In this document: positions 58,810 to 64,000 of the stretch, in pieces
Layout: every line of letters starts with the position of its first letter
How positions within the stretch are numbered: the stretch's first letter is position 1
From: Clytia hemisphaerica
Lineage: Eukaryota; Cnidaria; Hydrozoa; Leptothecata; Clytiidae
Direction: 5' to 3'
Assembly: GCA_902728285.1 (NCBI GenBank)
Contig: CACVBU010000953.1
Coordinates: forward strand, 248,001 to 312,000
Length of the DNA stretch: 64,000 bases
The notes under the pieces: model-generated
Told to the model about the DNA's origin: nothing
Database searches by the model: none
Seen by the model: only the letters and a program-made list of their open reading frames with translations
Position numbers and translations under genes: made by a program

Positions 58810-59915
58810 AAAAGAATAATAAAGGATTAAAATCAATAGCATTTCTCTTAGACCAGCCTTTGAGTAATTTTTATTTTTTCACAAGTATGAATCATTTAAT
58901 TTTTACTGGGTTAAAACAACTCTATTTATACAGGGTGTCCGGAAAAAAGTATCGAGTTCGAACATGATGTAGAAGGGAATGCACGTGTTTAACAAAATGT
59001 AATGCCTCGCCACCTTTTTCATCAAATTGTAACACTTTTGCGTGTTTCATTTTTCAAATGTTTGATGAAAAATTTTTCAAGTGGCAGCAGACATTAACTT
59101 TCAGTTAACGTGATCAAAAATCTACTATTTGAAATTACAGGTTATATTTTAACGCAAACCCGGCCGGCATGAGGTACCCGCATTCTAGACTTTTATCACT
59201 TTCGAGTCAGATTTAGCCTACGGCATTTTTTCTACGCAGTAACGAAACAGAAAATCCCGGTTTTTGGTGAGGTAGTCACTAATTCAGATTAAATAGGCAC
59301 TCAAGAGATTATCGAATAATGAATTATTGCAATTATTATCAACTGAAACAGGAAATCGAAACCAAAAAAAAAGGTAATCAACGTTACAATTAGTACAAAG
59401 CTCACTTCCCCATTAGTACCTATTAATATTTCTCACTAATTAACTTTTTCCTTAATATATTATTCTGTATATTTTTTTCAGATAGCAGATGATCGTTCTT
59501 TAAGTACATTTTATTTTCATTTTCCGTTTCATTTGTCAATACTCGGAATTTGACTTTTTCACCTCTCGAATATCATCAAAAAATAATTTAAACATAAAGA
59601 TCCTTAATAAATTTATTTAAGCAACTAAGCCGCTTGAAACAGACCAAAGTAAAAAAAATCTCGGAATTATAAATCTTCTCTGTAATATGTAAACTACAGC
59701 GTTAGGCAGTTAGAGTTTTTTGAAAGGCGAGTCGATTTGTTTCGGAAATCGATTTGTTTGTGGTTTCTTTTCGTAAATTTCCATAATAGGAACCATAATA
59801 AAACCTTTTCTGTAGACGGTAGAACAATCTGAAGTGGTCAAAAATATTATTTTAATGTTCTGAAAGAAGTAACTTTAGATAATCAAAAACTTATAAATGA
59901 CTGGGTATTTACTGC
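58810..59915. other. Gene-free stretch
   Basis: AT-rich, no exon. GGGTGTCCGGAAAAAAGT at 58932 recalls a transposon end, but no mate was found. Confidence 0.4.
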
Positions 59916-60274
59916 TACTTTAATCGTAGAAATTTTAGCGAGACTAATTTTAGAGTATATTAGCGAGCCAGAAAAATCTTGATTTTTTTTGGATTTATTT
60001 CTAGCGAATCACGATTTGAAAAGATTTCGCGTGGATAAATTTTAGCGAATACTCGTATTTCATTATTGACTGAATTCGTTTTCTAGCATTTTTTTGCACT
60101 GAAACCATTCCTATTGATAAAAATGTATCAAGGCAATATAACCAGAAATTTCGCGTGGATAAATTTTAGCGATCTGTCGATTCGGCGTGTTTTAGCGAGA
60201 TTTATTTTAGCGAAAATAGGGAAAACTCGCTAAACGCTAAAATTAGTCTCGCTAAAATTTCTACGATTAAAGTA
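59916..60274. mobile_element. MITE, word TTTTAGCGA, 359 bp
   Basis: TACTTTAATCGTAGAAATTT...TAGCGAGACTAATTTTAG is mirrored exactly at the right to ACGATTAAAGTA (about 38-bp arms). TTTTAGCGAA/G words occur about eight times inside, both orientations. Confidence 0.93.
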
Positions 60275-60279
60275 CACAC

Positions 60280-63190
60280 TTTGGAGTCAGACCAAAAATT
60301 ATTCAGTTATTCCTGAAGAAAACTCGTTTCGCTGATTTCCTGTCACTTCAGAAGAGTTTTAAATATCTTGGAATGTTAAAATTATATAAACTGCTCGAAA
60401 TTAACATTTCTCCATTTCTCCATCTTCAATAAAATTCTTTGGGTAATAATGTCATTGATACATGCGCAATAAAATTCTGGTTTTCCGTCCCCACAGGTTA
60501 AATTTCGAAGAAAGCTAAACTGTGGAGCTCACGTTACGATTTGGATGTTATTTGCTTACACTGATTGGTTCTCAGGCTAAACCTTTTGTTTTTAACAATA
60601 GAATGCATTCAAAAGTTTTCCTTCAAAAGTCATATGGTATTGAAGGCAGGATAGCAGGATGATTGTCTTTAAAGTAAAATGTTCGAAGGAAATAATTTTG
60701 TTAACTTGAAGATCTTCTTATATATTCGAGGAAATTCTGTATGTGTACTTTTTTGGAAATCAGTTAATACACTTTTGTAGGTAGTGGGCTGTAAGAAACT
60801 CTTTCTCTGTTTCTGTTATAAAAACCTTCTGTGTATTTTGTAAGGAAAACCTATCAATTTTTATGTTATATACTTCTAATTATTGTGTTTGTTGTAAATC
60901 TTTCTGTGTACTTCTGAAGGAAAAATATTTCTATGTTTTTTAACATTTTAATCCTTTGGATTAAACAGAACTCAAAAAAGGTCCATATGGCTGATAAATT
61001 GCTGAACATGATCGACATGGACCTATTGCAATTGCAAGGGGCTATGACTTTTAATAAAAAATGGATGTGAAAAATCAGAAAACATGTTTGGAATCAGCGA
61101 TATTGAAAGTTTCAGATAAGTATGCAATAAATCTTTTTAATCAATGAGAAAAAAATTTTATTTTTCATCTTCATTTCTAAATTTTTAGAGAATCTTTCAA
61201 AGCTCATAACAAACTACTTAAAATTATAATTCCAACGAATTGTTACTTTAATTAATATCTTATTTCTCTCATGGACCATGCTTAAAAGAAATATGGCCTG
61301 CCAATTTTTTTACGTATATACGTATACTCGATTCCTTTAGTGGAGTCTGGGAAATTAGATATCCATATCACTCTGATAAATGAGGGGAGTATGGGGAGAT
61401 TTGTCGTGTTCTATGGTGTAGCTCTCTCTTTTTTACTCTCTCTCTCTCTCCCTTTCTGCAACGTTGGTAACATTGGCATTTATGAAATACTCCCACATGT
61501 GTATACGTATGTGTAACGCCCACAATTTGGAAGATAGGAATACTCTGATATCCGTAATGTACCTTGTGTCAAAGCCGCACACCAACTATATTTATTTGAT
61601 GTACAAATAGATTCGAATTTCCTTTCGATATTCTGGTAGTCTTGTAATAAAACGTGTAGGTAGAAGCCATTATCATGTAATTTAAATGGGAAACATTTCA
61701 TCGTCATATTTCCGAAATAGATAGCGAAGTGTTAATTTTGAAGATTCCAGTTATTTCCAAAGAATGAAACATCTCATTTGTCGCCGCAATGATTTTGATA
61801 ATACTTCTATTCCCGATGTGGGGCTGTGAGGCTTACAGGTCCTAATAAGGTACAATTAACAAGCGGGGGGGGGCGTTTATTTGGAACCTAAGAGTACTTT
61901 TATCCCGATGTGGAGCTGCGAGGCACGGGTGTTAGAATACAGGCATCTTTATTCACTCCACAAAGCCTAGGGCGTAAAACTTTGAGAGCAATTTAGAAGG
62001 AATTTTGTCTCATTCATGGTTCCCTTTTCTCAAGTTTTATCAAATGATTTGTTAAAAATAGGTTCTATGTAGGGTCCATTTTTTGAATCCTGCCTCAGAC
62101 ACACTCCTGTCAGTCGGCAAATTCTTTTTCTAATAACAAAACCAATTGAACAAAAAACAGAAAGAGATTGATTGCCTTCATCACCCTCACGCCACCCTCA
62201 TCTCTCAGTCACCCGCACTGGAAGCTCTTAACTAATGCAGAAATTACGATCTTTGCATTCCATTGGACAATTATGTTTTAATTTACAGGCTATTTATGGC
62301 TTTCCCGTTCTGTTTAGCCTGCTTTTTCCCTCAACTAACACTATAAATACCACAGCTATTTGATCAGACATATCATTTTCAAAGTTTGTTTGTTTTTCGG
62401 CTTGTTACTATAGTGACAACCATACCATCATTTCGTCCCATTTTGTTATTTAATTGATTCAAATGAGACACAGTTGGTGGTATATCTCAAATACCGTTTC
62501 AAAAATACGGAAACAGCTCCTCTCAAAGAAGTCTGCCTACGCAATTTACTTTATATGTTGTCAGAAAATACATACTAAAAGATAATGCTAAAAAGTCAAA
62601 ATTTGTGTTCTTTTATACAAACAACTGAATTCAACATGCAGTAACATCACAATCTAAGCTTTTTTCCAGCGGTATACTTAAGAGGTAAAGAATCTGTATA
62701 TTTTTAGAGGTGACAATATATTTAGAAGATGATTGTACTTGGTAAAAGCTACATACGTTAGATAGTGGTGTGTGGTCATTCACATAATCGCCTCTGATGA
62801 AAAATCCTCTAATACCATTGTAAAGCCACAAAATTCTTCAGAATGAATCTCTATCCAATTTGTATGGAATTCTGGATGTTTTTGATCAAACTGTATTAAG
62901 TCCACAACCATTAACACCAAGAAATGACAGAACTTGCAAGTAACATCAACATCTCTTTTAAAAGTATAGCATTTCTTTCTTTTTTTAGACAGACAATTGA
63001 CAACAAAAGAATCATCCAATAAATTCCTGGTATATATCTTGACGAGTAACAGAACTTCACCACAGACAAAATTAAGTAGTTGGCAGCACTTGGAGACGAA
63101 AGTGACGGAATAAACATATTCTTTGATTGACGAATCTCGATTATCTGGTAACTCTTGGTGTTCCAGACGTAATCGAAGAGAGAACATTGA
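60280..63190. other. Gene-poor stretch upstream of the FoxB gene
   Basis: No exon recognised. A CT microsatellite is at 61422-61456. At 61810-61930 CCCGATGTGG(G/A)GCTG(T/C)GAGGC is duplicated around a G-run. The last 400 bases before 63195 may contain FoxB regulatory DNA, but no motif stands out. Confidence 0.4.
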
Positions 63191-63194
63191 AGAC

Positions 63195-63936
63195 ATGCCA
63201 CGTCCACGAAAGACGAGTTATGGCGATGATAAACCACCCTATAGTTACGTCGCTCTATGCGTCATGGCGATCGATAGCTCGCCTACCAAAATGATGACTT
63301 TGAGTGAAATCTATAAATTTATTACCGATAATTTTCCATTCTATAGAAAGTCGAGTAACAAATGGCAGAACTCTCATTACGTCATAATTTATCATTTAAC
63401 GATTGTTTTGTGAAAATTTCGAAATCGAATGATCAGTCCGGTGGAAAGGGAAGCTACTGGACGTTACATCAAAGCAGTACTCAAATGTTTGAAGAGGGGA
63501 GTTTCCTCCGGAGGAAAAGACGTTTTCACGATAAAAACACGCATTCAAAAAGTGTCGAATTGGAGGAAAGACTTATAGATAATACTGACTCCTCACACAA
63601 AACCAACCACAGACGATCCCCTTCTGCAGAGAAATTGTCAACTAACCAACGAAGACACTCTGATCCTCAACCCAGCTTAAACAATACAAGTCCGACTAGA
63701 CGTGAAATAAGAACATCCTCTGCTCCTTATATACCTCATTCACGATAGACTCTATACTCAGTGATAATAAGAAAGACGAGACAAACTTTTCACGGTCTTC
63801 TCCTCATATCACATCTTTGGAGGGGAATGTTTTGAGTAGGACTGACAGCTCCCGTGTGGCTTGGAACATGCCACAACTCATGAATTATAAGTATAGACAT
63901 TCGTTTGACAGTTTTCAAAACATGCACGATATTTAA
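63195..63936 (+). pseudogene. foxB-like: FoxB-type forkhead transcription factor gene with two frame breaks
   Basis: The start [20 protein letters not shown] is the FoxB N-terminus (family pattern MPRPxxxSYxDxKPPYSY); hence ATG 63195 is preferred over 63123. The winged-helix domain continues through [20 protein letters not shown] and WQNS, then shifts frame in a CTCTC run at 63374-63379 and resumes as [27 protein letters not shown] and [15 protein letters not shown]. Removing two bases there restores the canonical WQNSLRHN spacing. A second change near 63745 passes from a TAG stop into an open frame (DSILSDNKKDE... to RHSFDSFQNMHDI, stop 63934-63936); this one is less certain because the first frame also ends naturally. 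The protein would bind DNA in the nucleus via helix 3 (WQNSLRHNLS). It is single-exon, as is common in FoxB. Either a pseudogene, an allele or assembly indels; the intact motifs favour a gene with sequencing errors. Confidence 0.85.
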
Positions 63937-64000
63937 AAGTGTTTTATGGGATGATATTCTCTTGACTATTTTGTTGTTGTGACTTTAGGAGATCTACATT

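Overview
This window looks like nuclear DNA from a small-gened, AT-rich animal genome. The evidence is spliceosomal introns with GT/AG borders in matching phases, a forkhead gene of the FoxB type, a FYVE-finger coiled-coil gene, and metazoan-type retroelements (Penelope-like, CR1-like LINE, tRNA-derived SINE). A FoxB gene fits a cnidarian or bilaterian; the species cannot be fixed from the sequence alone.

Four protein genes can be read with good support. (1) 10302-12232, minus: a three-exon gene for a 418-residue DUF4419 protein. (2) 18134-25575, plus: a 13-exon gene for a roughly 465-residue coiled-coil protein with a C-terminal FYVE zinc finger of the EEA1/RUFY style. (3) 26566-27606, minus: a two-transmembrane protein whose layout resembles the SLATT domain of prokaryotic conflict systems, ending in a Gly/Ser/Asn-rich tail. 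(4) 63195-63936, plus: a FoxB-type forkhead gene that is intronless but carries two frame breaks. Weaker gene candidates are a two-exon small gene at 8437-9056 behind a YY1-like promoter motif and a possible 5' end of a gene at 48016-48216.

Most of the rest is mobile DNA, much of it nested. 0-5.7 kb holds a possible Polinton-type remnant, a 700-bp palindrome, the 3' end of a Penelope-like element split exactly at a TTAA by a piggyBac-type MITE, and a decayed transposon-type ORF. 6.2-7.9 kb is a dispersed repeat split by two other elements; an unsplit copy at 19.6 kb acts as the empty site. 12.6-15.4 kb is a CR1-like LINE with its reverse transcriptase core deleted. 28.5-38 kb and 43.8-60.3 kb are dominated by short inverted-repeat elements.

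The most striking shared pattern is that at least six unrelated families of short terminal-inverted-repeat elements are built the same way. Their interior is filled with many diverged copies, in both orientations, of one short word that also lies in the terminal repeat. Each family uses a different word (AAGAAC, CCGCGAAATT, TTTTAGCGA, CCCCACTGGGAAAATT, GGGGGGTCYGAA, GATATCCAGGGGG). I regard this architecture, together with the SLATT-like animal gene, as the points most worth checking.
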